A stretch of 64,000 nucleotides of DNA. It comes from Malaciobacter pacificus (GTDB lineage Bacteria > Campylobacterota > Campylobacteria > Campylobacterales > Arcobacteraceae). The notes beneath the pieces are model-generated. The model saw nothing but the letters and a program-made list of their open reading frames with translations. It had not been told where the DNA came from and ran no database searches. The first letter of the stretch is position 1; every line of letters starts with the position of its first letter. Of this stretch, positions 53,997 through 62,687 are shown piece after piece. The stretch lies in NCBI RefSeq assembly GCF_004214795.1, contig NZ_CP035928.1, positions 2,418,001 to 2,482,000 on the forward strand, written 5' to 3'. Position numbers and translations under genes: made by a program.

Positions 53997-55598
53997 TTAT
54001 TTTCTTCTTCTATCATTTCTTTCATTTCTTGAACCATTTCTATTGCCTGACCGTGAGTTTCTTCGTGGTCTTCTTTTATAATCATCAAACTCTTTTTTTC
54101 GTCTAAAATTTGTTTTGAAATCAATATCTTGGACTAAATTACTTTTTAATGATTGTTCAATAAAAGAGTTAAAACTATTTCTTAGAATATAAGCCTTATC
54201 ATGATCAGGGAAGAGTTCTGGAAGTTTATAAGAAATCCATAAATAAAGTGAAATCTTTTTAACTTCATCTTCAACTAAAAGTAAATCTTTTTGAGTAATA
54301 TCTTTTTTATTTGGCAGTGTAATTGAAGGTTTATAGTGACAAACTTTTTTCTTAATCACACTTGCAATATAAGATTGATATGCTTGAAGTATGATAGTTG
54401 ATTTTGTAGTAATTGGAGCTTGAGCAAGTAAATACTTTTCTTCTAGTTTCAAGTTTTTTCTTTGATCTACTATTTTAGCAGCTTCAATCATAGAAGATAT
54501 ATTAGCAGCTCTAAATGGTCCACTAAAATACATATTATCTGCAAAAAACTTTAGTACTTTTGTTAAAGAGTCTGTTTTTATGTGATTTGCTAAATTTACT
54601 AATTGATCTGCATTTATCTTAACTTTAAATGGTGGTTTAATTGTTTTAATTGGCGTTTCATACTCTTGAATAATATGTCTTAAAACATCCCTTCGTGTTG
54701 CCCCTAAAAACCCTGCTTCAAAGTGCCCATATCTTCCAGCACGACCTGCTATTTGAACTATTTCATTTACTGTAATTTTTCTTCTACTAACTCCATCAAA
54801 CTTTGTATCAGTTGTAAATAATATAGTTTTAATAGGAAGATTTAAACCCATAGCAATTGCATCAGTAGCAATTAAAATATCACTTTGTTTTTCTCTAAAT
54901 CTTCTAGCTTCATCACGCCTTACTTCAGGTGATAAATTTCCATAAATTACAGAAATTGAGTATTTTTTTTGAAGTTTTTGCTTTAATTTTAAAACATCAC
55001 TTCTTGAAAAAGCTATTAAAGCAGTACCTGGTTCTAAATCATTTAAAGCAATATGTTTAGCCATAACTTTTAATTCATTTTTTCTTTTATGTTTTACAAC
55101 TTTTAAATCTTCTTCTAAATAATCGGCTATTTTTTTAACCGCTTCAAGGGCATTTACACTTCCTGTCATAATAATCTTTTTAGCAGGACATCCAATAATT
55201 GCATTAACCCAAGCCCAACCTCTATCTGGGTCATCTAGCATTTGAACTTCATCAATAACTGCCACATCGACATCTAAATCAAAATCTAACATTTCAATAG
55301 TTGAACACACATGTGCAGCATCTTCATCAAATATTTGCTCTTCTCCAGTGATTAAAGTTGCTTCAATATTAGATGCTTTTAAATCTTCATAACCTTCTAA
55401 AGCTAGTAATCTAAGGGGAGCTAAATATAATCCACTATTAGCCTCTTTTAATTTTTGCATAGCATTATATGTTTTACCTGAATTTGTAGGTCCTACATAA
55501 AATTCTAGCTGTCTATTCATTCCTCTAGCAAGAGGGTATAAGGATTTTAAATCACAATTAAGTAGTGTTTGTAGTTGTTGTTGCCAATTTTCTTTCAT
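53997..55598 (-). CDS. Suv3-like DExH RNA helicase with basic RG-rich tail
   Basis: The protein of about 533 residues has Walker A VGPTNSGKTYNAM, the DExx box as DEVQML, motif III TGSVNA, and motif VI QIAGRAGRYG with GLNLPIKTILFTT before it. The order and the GPTNSGKT form match the Suv3 family, whose mitochondrial members work in RNA decay. A C-terminal Arg/Gly/Asn tail (from about 515) is probably an RNA-binding region. I start at ATG 55598; a GTG 11 codons upstream is possible. A TATAAT box ends only 6 bases before this ATG, so the transcript may be nearly leaderless. Confidence 0.85.
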   Translation of the reverse strand: MKENWQQQLQTLLNCDLKSLYPLARGMNRQLEFYVGPTNSGKTYNAMQKLKEANSGLYLAPLRLLALEGYEDLKASNIEATLITGEEQIFDEDAAHVCSTIEMLDFDLDVDVAVIDEVQMLDDPDRGWAWVNAIIGCPAKKIIMTGSVNALEAVKKIADYLEEDLKVVKHKRKNELKVMAKHIALNDLEPGTALIAFSRSDVLKLKQKLQKKYSISVIYGNLSPEVRRDEARRFREKQSDILIATDAIAMGLNLPIKTILFTTDTKFDGVSRRKITVNEIVQIAGRAGRYGHFEAGFLGATRRDVLRHIIQEYETPIKTIKPPFKVKINADQLVNLANHIKTDSLTKVLKFFADNMYFSGPFRAANISSMIEAAKIVDQRKNLKLEEKYLLAQAPITTKSTIILQAYQSYIASVIKKKVCHYKPSITLPNKKDITQKDLLLVEDEVKKISLYLWISYKLPELFPDHDKAYILRNSFNSFIEQSLKSNLVQDIDFKTNFRRKKEFDDYKRRPRRNSRSGNRNGSRNERNDRRRK

Positions 55599-55604
55599 AA
55601 GCGT

Positions 55605-55626
55605 ATTATAGTTAATTGAATATAAT
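55605..55626. promoter_or_regulatory. Divergent overlapping promoters, helicase (-) and trmA (+)
   Basis: TATAAT occurs on the minus strand (55610-55605) and on the plus strand (55621-55626), 10 bases apart. No good -35 boxes are seen. The minus-strand box would put the transcript start at or near the helicase ATG. Confidence 0.4.
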
Positions 55627-55665
55627 TCCACATTAAAAAATGAAGAATTATATTAAAGGTTGAGT

Positions 55666-56787
55666 ATGGATTGTAAATATTTTGGGAAATGTGCTTCTTG
55701 CGTTCTACATGATATGAATTATGAAGAGCAGTTAAATCACAAAATTAAAAGAGAAAAAGAGAGATTTTCTGATTTAACAACTATGGAATTTGACATAATA
55801 AAAAGTGAAGAAGAGCATTTTAGAAATAGAGCAGAATTTAGAATCTGGAAAAACTTTGATAATGAAGACAATCTAACACTTTCATATGCAATGAATGGAT
55901 ATGACAAAAATGTTGTTGAAATTAATGAGTGTAAAATAGTTAGCTCACATATATCTGATGTTATGCCAAAACTATTAGACAAAATCCAAAATGACCAAAC
56001 TCTTTCTTTTAAAATATTTTCCATAGAGTTTTTAGGCTCTACGATAGATGATTTATTAGTAACTATGATTTATCATAGAAAACTTGACTCAACGTGGATT
56101 GAAAAAGCAAAAGAACTAGAAAAAGAATTAAATATCAAAATCATTGGTAGAAGTAGAAAACAAAAAGAGATTTTGAGTGTTGATTATATCAATGAAGAAC
56201 TAGAAATTGATGGAAGAAATTATAAATTTGCCTATGAAGAAGGTGGATTTACTCAACCAAATACAAAAGTAAATATCAAAATGATTGAATGGGTTTTAGA
56301 AAATACTAGTGAGAGTTCAAGTGACCTTTGTGAGTTATATTGTGGTGGAGGGAATTTCACTATTCCTCTTAGTACAAAATTCAATAAAGTTCTAGCAACT
56401 GAGATTTCAAAAACTTCTATTAAATCAGCTCTTAGAAACTGTAGCCTAAATGAAATAGATAATATTGAGTTTATTAGAATGAGTGCCGAAGAGTTCACTG
56501 AAGCTTTAGAATTTAAAAGAGATTTTAGAAGATTAAAAGATGTTGATTTAAAAAGCTACGACTTTGACACAATATTTATGGATCCTCCAAGAGCAGGACT
56601 TGATGATATAACTAGAGATTTAGGAAAAGATTTCAATAAAATAATTTATATCTCATGTAACCCTGAAACTCTTCACAGAGATTTGCAAGAGCTTACAAAG
56701 ACTCACAAAATAGTAAGGTTTGCACTATTTGATCAATTTTCTTACACAAATCATATAGAATCTGGAGTTGTATTAGAAAAAAGATAA
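55666..56787 (+). CDS. trmA: tRNA (uracil-5-)-methyltransferase TrmA with extra iron-sulfur-type cysteines
   Basis: The protein of about 373 residues closely follows E. coli TrmA: FRNRAEFRIW, FTQPNTKVNIKMIEW, the SAM site LCELYCGGGNFTIPL, the nucleophile Cys in YISCNPETL and the base Glu in HIESGVVL. Unlike E. coli TrmA it begins MDCKYFGKCASC, a C-x5-C-x2-C set, with a later Cys at about residue 89 (INECKIV). This is the ligand pattern of the [4Fe-4S] cluster in RlmD (RumA). The target is probably U54 of tRNA. I start at ATG 55666, six bases after AAAGG. Confidence 0.9.
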   Translation: MDCKYFGKCASCVLHDMNYEEQLNHKIKREKERFSDLTTMEFDIIKSEEEHFRNRAEFRIWKNFDNEDNLTLSYAMNGYDKNVVEINECKIVSSHISDVMPKLLDKIQNDQTLSFKIFSIEFLGSTIDDLLVTMIYHRKLDSTWIEKAKELEKELNIKIIGRSRKQKEILSVDYINEELEIDGRNYKFAYEEGGFTQPNTKVNIKMIEWVLENTSESSSDLCELYCGGGNFTIPLSTKFNKVLATEISKTSIKSALRNCSLNEIDNIEFIRMSAEEFTEALEFKRDFRRLKDVDLKSYDFDTIFMDPPRAGLDDITRDLGKDFNKIIYISCNPETLHRDLQELTKTHKIVRFALFDQFSYTNHIESGVVLEKR

Positions 56788-56812
56788 TCTACTATAAGTG
56801 AATATTAAGAAT

Positions 56813-56832
56813 TATCTAACATTATTTAGATA
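56813..56832 (+). promoter_or_regulatory. Hairpin and probable promoter region of the first flagellin gene
   Basis: The perfect 7-bp arms TATCTAA and TTAGATA lie after the trmA stop. A TATAAC box follows shortly downstream (about 56837), so the flagellin transcript would have a short leader of about 20-25 bases. No sigma-54 motif is visible. Confidence 0.4.
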
Positions 56833-56866
56833 AAATATAACAAATACTTTTATGTAAAGGTAAGTC

Positions 56867-57709
56867 ATGAAAATCAATACAAATGTTTCTTCAATGGTAG
56901 CTCAAGAATCTGCAGTAAATACAAATAAAAATATAACTTCTTCTTTAGAGAAATTATCATCTGGTTTAAGAATTAATAAAGCATCAGATGATGCTTCAGG
57001 TTTAGCAATTGCTGATAAATTAAGAACTCAAGTTACATCTTTAAATCAATCAGTTGATAATGGTAACTCTGCAGTTGCTATGTTACAAATTGCAGATAAA
57101 GCAATGGCAGAACAATCTAATATTTTAGACACTGTTAAAGCTAAATTAATTCAAGCTTCTACAGATACTACTTCTACTGAAGGTAGAGAAGCTATTAGAC
57201 AAGATATTTCTAAACTTTTAAACCAGTTAGATAACATTGCAAAACAAACAAACTATAATGGTAGACAATTAATTTCTGCTGCTAACGGTACAGCTGCATC
57301 TTCTAACCACGTTTTCCAATTAGGTGAAAAATCTGGTAATGTTATTAGTGCTGCGTCTATTACGGCTAATACTACTGGTTTAGCAATGACTACCTTAAAA
57401 GGTTTAGCTGCAAATGCTTTAAGTTTATCAGCTGCTGCAAATCAACAATCAAAAGTTGATGCTGCTATTACTAAATTAAATAGTTATAGATCTACTGTGG
57501 GTTCTACTCAAAACCAAGTTGAATCTGCTGTTAGAAACTTAATGACTGCTTCTACGAATATTAGTGCAGCTGAGTCTGTTATTAGAGATGTTGATTACGC
57601 TGCTGAAAGTGCTAACTTCAACAAACAAAACATTATTTCTCAAGCTGGTTCTTATGCTATTTCTCAAGCAAATAATGTTTCTCAAAATGTATTAAGACTA
57701 TTACAATAA
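56867..57709 (+). CDS. Flagellin (first copy)
   Basis: The 280-residue flagellin consists of the conserved N- and C-terminal D0/D1 helices with only a small centre, lacking large D2/D3 domains. N-terminal NTNKNITSSLEKLSSGLRINKASDDASGLAIADKLR and the C-terminal SQANNVSQNVLRLLQ are diagnostic. It is subunit of the filament, exported by the flagellar type III system. A 491-bp stretch (56903-57393) is identical to the second copy. Ser/Thr-rich central residues are likely glycosylation sites, given the adjacent Maf and CMP-sugar genes. Confidence 0.96.
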   Translation: MKINTNVSSMVAQESAVNTNKNITSSLEKLSSGLRINKASDDASGLAIADKLRTQVTSLNQSVDNGNSAVAMLQIADKAMAEQSNILDTVKAKLIQASTDTTSTEGREAIRQDISKLLNQLDNIAKQTNYNGRQLISAANGTAASSNHVFQLGEKSGNVISAASITANTTGLAMTTLKGLAANALSLSAAANQQSKVDAAITKLNSYRSTVGSTQNQVESAVRNLMTASTNISAAESVIRDVDYAAESANFNKQNIISQAGSYAISQANNVSQNVLRLLQ

Positions 57710-57729
57710 ATATTATAAACTCTTTTTTT

Positions 57730-57758
57730 AGCTAGGAATAAAATCCTAGCTTTTTTTT
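57730..57758 (+). terminator. Terminator after first flagellin
   Basis: The perfect arms AGCTAGGA and TCCTAGCT (loop ATAAAA) are followed by a run of eight T, a classic intrinsic terminator. The two flagellin genes are therefore separate transcription units. Confidence 0.95.
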
Positions 57759-57809
57759 AAACTTTAAAATATTTAAACTAATTTTAAGAATTGGTGTGTA
57801 ATAATTTCA

Positions 57810-57932
57810 ATATAACTTATAGGGATTAATGGATTCCGAAGAGATTTATTCTCTATGCTTGTTAAAAATTACAAGAAGGTTCCCGGCTGTAAAAACTTTT
57901 TTACAATGTGTCATAATTAAAAAGGATTTATT
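57810..57932 (+). promoter_or_regulatory. Promoter and structured leader of second flagellin
   Basis: A TATAAC box (57810-57815) predicts a transcript start near 57822 and a leader of about 110 bases. It contains three hairpins: AGAGA/TCTCT (57840-57854), CTTGT/ACAAG (57858-57875) and TGTAAA/TTTACA (57888-57905). A GGGA (57822) and TCCC (57881) could close around the first two. ATGGATT near 57829 matches the ANGGA core of CsrA sites, and AAGGA forms the ribosome site. I match it to no known riboswitch. Confidence 0.5.
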
Positions 57933-58775
57933 ATGAGAATCATGACTAACGTTTCATCTTTAACTGCACAAGAATCTGCAGTAAATACAAATAAAAATAT
58001 AACTTCTTCTTTAGAGAAATTATCATCTGGTTTAAGAATTAATAAAGCATCAGATGATGCTTCAGGTTTAGCAATTGCTGATAAATTAAGAACTCAAGTT
58101 ACATCTTTAAATCAATCAGTTGATAATGGTAACTCTGCAGTTGCTATGTTACAAATTGCAGATAAAGCAATGGCAGAACAATCTAATATTTTAGACACTG
58201 TTAAAGCTAAATTAATTCAAGCTTCTACAGATACTACTTCTACTGAAGGTAGAGAAGCTATTAGACAAGATATTTCTAAACTTTTAAACCAGTTAGATAA
58301 CATTGCAAAACAAACAAACTATAATGGTAGACAATTAATTTCTGCTGCTAACGGTACAGCTGCATCTTCTAACCACGTTTTCCAATTAGGTGAAAAATCT
58401 GGTAATGTTATTAGTGCTGCGTCTATTACGGCTAATACTACTGGTTTAGCAATGACTACATTAAAAGGTTTAGCTGCAAATGCTTTAACTTTATCAGCTG
58501 CTGCAAATCAACAATCAAAAGTTGATGCTGCTATTACTAAATTAAATGGTCATAGATCAACAATAGGTTCTACTCAAAATCAAGTTGAATCTGCTGTTAG
58601 AAACTTAATGACTGCTTCTACGAATATCAGTGCAGCTGAGTCTGTAATTAGAGATGTTGATTACGCTGCTGAAAGTGCAAACTTCAACAAACAAAACATC
58701 ATCTCGCAAGCTGGTTCTTACGCTATTTCTCAAGCTAATGCTGCTCAACAAAATGTGTTAAGATTACTTCAATAA
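57933..58775 (+). CDS. Flagellin (second copy)
   Basis: This 280-residue flagellin is nearly identical to the first copy. Differences are confined to the first dozen residues (RIMTNVSSLTA in place of KINTNVSSMVA), a few central residues (ALTLS, NGHRSTI) and the C-terminal AAQQNV. The nucleotide tract 57969-58459 is identical to the first gene even at silent sites, which points to gene conversion or a young duplication. It has its own long leader and terminator, so the two subunits can be expressed at different levels. Confidence 0.96.
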   Translation: MRIMTNVSSLTAQESAVNTNKNITSSLEKLSSGLRINKASDDASGLAIADKLRTQVTSLNQSVDNGNSAVAMLQIADKAMAEQSNILDTVKAKLIQASTDTTSTEGREAIRQDISKLLNQLDNIAKQTNYNGRQLISAANGTAASSNHVFQLGEKSGNVISAASITANTTGLAMTTLKGLAANALTLSAAANQQSKVDAAITKLNGHRSTIGSTQNQVESAVRNLMTASTNISAAESVIRDVDYAAESANFNKQNIISQAGSYAISQANAAQQNVLRLLQ

Positions 58776-58785
58776 TCTTATCTCT

Positions 58786-58809
58786 AAGTAGTGACACTAG
58801 TCACTACTT
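58786..58809. terminator. Bidirectional terminator, flagellin against maf
   Basis: The arms AAGTAGTGAC and GTCACTACTT (loop ACTA) are flanked by T on the plus side. The stop codon of the convergent maf gene lies within the second arm. Confidence 0.85.
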
Positions 58810-60858
58810 TTTGTCTATAGTATTTAAAAACTCTATATAAAAATCTATCAACCTTCTTAATTGTATTTCAAAAACTTTTCTTATCTCCTTCATCTTATTT
58901 TTTTCATTTTTTAAAAATTTATCATTAAAATGATAATATAAATAAGGTACTATAGTACTATAATACCTACTAAATATTATTTTGATAAAGCTTGAATTAA
59001 AGGGAATATTAGAGTAAAGTTTTTCAGATAAGCTTAAATAAGTCTTTTCAAAATGTTCAAAATTATTAATCTCAAAATACTTTAACTTGTCAAATTCAAC
59101 TAAAAATGTTTCTAAATAAAATTGTTCACTTTTTATAAGTTCAACTTCTTCTTTTGTCATTTTTATTCTTGAAGTATCATCTAAAAACTCTTTCAAGTTT
59201 TCTTTAGAAATTTCAGTAGTTATATCTATGGGTACTAAATCTCTTTCTAAAAAACTAACTCCTTCAATAAAAGCTGCACCTTTAGATAAGTTATATACTT
59301 CCAAACTTGTTTGACTAGATAAATACTTTCCTAAGCTCATAGCAGATTGATAAAACTGTCTTGTAGTTAAAACTTCTTCTTTGTAGTTACCTTTAACTTT
59401 TATGATATCAGCATTTAAATCAAAAGTACTTTTTTCTAAAGATGATTTAAAGTTGTTTAAATCATATTTACTGCTAGTACTTGAAGAGCCAGAGATGTGG
59501 GTTTCTCCTGTTTCTTGATTTAAAGCAAAATCAATACCTAAAAGATATAACTTAGAAACACCTAAATATTGTAATATAGCACAAGTTACTTCCCCGATAC
59601 TAAATCCTTTAGGAGAAATATTATCTATGAAAAAAGGATAATCTAATGCATAAAGATAAGTATTGTCTTTTTCAAATTGTTCTAATACATTAAAGTGAGT
59701 ATGAATTGCAGCAATTAATGGAATATCTCCAAGTTTTTGTACATATTTTTTATCACTAAATTGTTTATCATATATTATTTTTGAAGCATCTAAACTTGTT
59801 ACTAAATCTATTTTTATATTATTATCAATCAGTTTTTTATAAGAAGCTCCCATTGCAATTATAAAAAAAGCATTTTGATTATCTTTAATCCAATCTATAT
59901 TTTCATCTAAAGAAGGTCCTGCTCCTAAAAATAAAACTTGTTTATCATCAAAATACTTTAATTTATTTTCTTTCAATAGAGTTAATATTTTATAATTATT
60001 AACTCTATGGAATGAATCTTTAGCTTGTTTAAATAGACTCATGATATAGTTAAATCCTGTTGGACTATTCTCAATTATAGAATTAAAAACCTTATCAAAA
60101 TAATCTTCAGAATTATAATTTGTAGCATAATATTTCATTGCTGCATTGTATTTATACTCATTAGTAAAAAACTTTTTAAAGCTATTATTAAAACTTATAT
60201 CATCTTCCATTATCGAGAAAACAACTGTTCTTTCATTTTCTACTAGTAAAGTATAATCAAATACAAAAAGTGAAAGTCTAAATATTTCTAAATTATGTTC
60301 ACATACAAAAAAATGTTTAGGATTATGTTTTTTCACAATTGATAAAATATGTCTTCCTAAAAGAGTACCTAGAAAAACAAATTTATTTATTTTCTTATAA
60401 TTCTTCTTATCCACATTTAATAAATTATCTTCTAAAATATTGGTAAATTCTTGTATCTCATTTAAAACTACCTTAACCGTATCAATAGAAGAGTCTAAGT
60501 TTAGATTATCATAATCAGTCTTTTCTAAAGCATGTTTTTTAAAATAAAAATTATTCAATGTAAAAAATTCAGATTTGCTATCAAGCTTAATACTATTTGC
60601 TGCTAAATTATTAAATCTTTTGGATTTTCTTTTATATAAATATTCACCTGTTCTTGAATCAAAAATATCAAAATCACCACACTCTTTTATAAATTCTAAG
60701 AAATATCTCTCTTTATACTCACCTTTCTCTATACTCTCAGATAAACCTACCAAACGATTGTATAAAGGATTGTCATACTCACTAAAAAATGCTAGATTTG
60801 CTAAAAAAGTTGTAACTAAAGCATTTTGAAGCTGTTCCTGTGCTTGTTCTTCATTCAT
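58804..60858 (-). CDS. Maf/DUF115 motility accessory factor, probable flagellin nonulosonate glycosyltransferase (1)
   Basis: The 684-residue protein has the DUF115 (MAF_flag10) core: VLFLGAGPSLDENIDWI, IKIDLVTSLDAS, and YLLGIDFALNQETGETHISGSS. An N-terminal domain (about residues 130-210, FLGTLLGRHILSIV) and a helical C-terminal domain flank it. Maf proteins of Campylobacter and Aeromonas are needed to attach pseudaminic or legionaminic acid to flagellin. It overlaps the second maf gene by 4 bases, and its end meets the flagellin terminator. The sugar specificity is unknown. Confidence 0.88.
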   Translation of the reverse strand: MNEEQAQEQLQNALVTTFLANLAFFSEYDNPLYNRLVGLSESIEKGEYKERYFLEFIKECGDFDIFDSRTGEYLYKRKSKRFNNLAANSIKLDSKSEFFTLNNFYFKKHALEKTDYDNLNLDSSIDTVKVVLNEIQEFTNILEDNLLNVDKKNYKKINKFVFLGTLLGRHILSIVKKHNPKHFFVCEHNLEIFRLSLFVFDYTLLVENERTVVFSIMEDDISFNNSFKKFFTNEYKYNAAMKYYATNYNSEDYFDKVFNSIIENSPTGFNYIMSLFKQAKDSFHRVNNYKILTLLKENKLKYFDDKQVLFLGAGPSLDENIDWIKDNQNAFFIIAMGASYKKLIDNNIKIDLVTSLDASKIIYDKQFSDKKYVQKLGDIPLIAAIHTHFNVLEQFEKDNTYLYALDYPFFIDNISPKGFSIGEVTCAILQYLGVSKLYLLGIDFALNQETGETHISGSSSTSSKYDLNNFKSSLEKSTFDLNADIIKVKGNYKEEVLTTRQFYQSAMSLGKYLSSQTSLEVYNLSKGAAFIEGVSFLERDLVPIDITTEISKENLKEFLDDTSRIKMTKEEVELIKSEQFYLETFLVEFDKLKYFEINNFEHFEKTYLSLSEKLYSNIPFNSSFIKIIFSRYYSTIVPYLYYHFNDKFLKNEKNKMKEIRKVFEIQLRRLIDFYIEFLNTIDKK

Positions 60859-62687
60859 TTTTTTACCTTTATAAAATTTATTATATTTTTAAAATCATTT
60901 TGAAATAATTCATTAGCTTTATTTTCATTAAACTCTTTTAAATAGTAATACCAAGGTAAAACTAACTTAAAATATTTATTCAAAATTTGTATTAAAAGAG
61001 ATGATTCATTTTTCTTCAAACTATTAAAGTTATTGTATATACTAGATAATTCTAATTTCTCAAACTTTTCTAAAACTGATAAGTCATCATTAATTATTTT
61101 ATTTTCTAATTCCGATAAATGATTTTTTGAAATATCTAATAAAGTTAAATGAATCTCTTCTTTTGCCAACTCTTTATTTAAAACTTCATTTAAGAAACAT
61201 TTTTTTACTTCAAGTGGTTTTATTCCAGGAAGAAAGGCTCCATTAGAAAGATTAAATGCTTCTATGACATAATTATCTTTAATTTCATCAAAACATTCAA
61301 TCATTCCTTTAAAGTGAGATGTAGTATTTACAAACTCTTTAAAATTACCAGCTACTTTTATTAAATGTGTTTCAGAATTAATCTTATCATCATTTATTAT
61401 ATCAAACTTTTTAAATTCTTTAATATCATCATTTGTTGAATGACTTTTGCCTTTCTTTGCATCAACACAAGCATCAAAACCTAATAAATAAATATTTTTC
61501 ACTCCAAGTTTTAAAAGAATTGAATACCCTATATTCCCTACATTTACACCTGTGTTTACTCCAGTGTTATCAAATATCTCTAAAGCATCATTAAATAAAA
61601 ATATGTTTTCTTTTGGTAATAACTCTACTACCTTTTCATCTGTTTTATTAGATAAGAGAACTATAGAATTTTTATAATATTTATCATCTACGTTGAATTG
61701 TTCTTTTATGATTTCACTACTATCAGAACTAATTATAATATCTGGTATAATTTCATTCTGTTCTAATATTTTAAGAACTGCGGCTACACAAACTATCAGA
61801 AACTTATTTTGGTTTTCAACTATAAAATCAATATTTTCCTTTAATGATAGTCCACCACCTAGAAATAGAACATTTTGATTTTCTAATATTTTATGATTTT
61901 GATTTAATTTTAAAAGTCTATATCCATTTTGAAGATATTTTATTCCCCTTAGATAACTAATTAAATACTCAGAAAAGGGGTAATTTAATTCATTTTTTTG
62001 TAAAAATAGATTTGATAATTCTTCTACTAAATAAATTTCATTTTTTGAAGCAACTTCAAATTTTATTTTGTGATTATCCTCAAATTTATAATTCAGAAAA
62101 TCATCTATAATAGATGATTTATTTTCTTCATTAATACAAAAAAAGAGTTTTTTATTTCTTGATAATTCTTCATAATCATTTAAAAACATTGATAATCTAA
62201 ATATTTCTAAACTATCTTCAACTATTAAGAATGTTTTGAACTCTGTTTTGTTTACAATTTCACTAATATGAAATCCTAAAATAGAACCTAAGAAAATGAA
62301 TTTTTCATTAGGCTGAATATTTTTTCCATCAATTTTTTCAATATATCTATTTAATATTTTATACGGGTCAATTCTTTCATCATAAGATTTTCTTAATTCA
62401 TATTTTGAATCTAATTTTATTAATAAAAAGTTACTCTCACTAGATAGATTATTAACTCTATGTTCTGCATCAAAATATGGATCACAATTATATGTTAGAT
62501 TTCTATTTGAATCAACTAATTCAAAGTGATTATTTATAAATTCTATTTCATATTTAAAAACATTTTGTTCTTCAAGTTTTAAGATTTTTTCATAAAGTGA
62601 AGGATAACAATTTATAAAAAAATTTATATTTTTTTTATAAATTGCCATCATAGTATTTTGAATTTCAGCTAATTCAATTTCAGTCAT
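60855..62687 (-). CDS. Maf/DUF115 motility accessory factor (2)
   Basis: The 610-residue paralogue of the preceding Maf has the same layout: FLGSILGFHISEIV in the N-terminal domain and VLFLGGGLSLKENIDFI with PDIIISSDSSE in the core. YLLGFDACVDAKKGKSHSTND follows. The usual GxGPSL motif reads GGGLSL, so the proline is lost. The two proteins are diverged well beyond a recent duplication, suggesting different acceptor sites or sugars. It overlaps the CMP-sugar synthetase gene by 8 bases. Confidence 0.85.
   Translation of the reverse strand: MTEIELAEIQNTMMAIYKKNINFFINCYPSLYEKILKLEEQNVFKYEIEFINNHFELVDSNRNLTYNCDPYFDAEHRVNNLSSESNFLLIKLDSKYELRKSYDERIDPYKILNRYIEKIDGKNIQPNEKFIFLGSILGFHISEIVNKTEFKTFLIVEDSLEIFRLSMFLNDYEELSRNKKLFFCINEENKSSIIDDFLNYKFEDNHKIKFEVASKNEIYLVEELSNLFLQKNELNYPFSEYLISYLRGIKYLQNGYRLLKLNQNHKILENQNVLFLGGGLSLKENIDFIVENQNKFLIVCVAAVLKILEQNEIIPDIIISSDSSEIIKEQFNVDDKYYKNSIVLLSNKTDEKVVELLPKENIFLFNDALEIFDNTGVNTGVNVGNIGYSILLKLGVKNIYLLGFDACVDAKKGKSHSTNDDIKEFKKFDIINDDKINSETHLIKVAGNFKEFVNTTSHFKGMIECFDEIKDNYVIEAFNLSNGAFLPGIKPLEVKKCFLNEVLNKELAKEEIHLTLLDISKNHLSELENKIINDDLSVLEKFEKLELSSIYNNFNSLKKNESSLLIQILNKYFKLVLPWYYYLKEFNENKANELFQNDFKNIINFIKVKK

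Noticed and set aside
57822-57905. c-di-GMP or other known riboswitch before the second flagellin
   Set aside because: The conserved core sequences of GEMM, preQ1, fluoride, guanidine and TPP riboswitches are not present.
56788-57932. Sigma-54 or sigma-28 promoters before the flagellins
   Set aside because: I could not find a GG-N10-GC type or CGATAT-type motif at suitable distance; only TATAAC boxes are visible.
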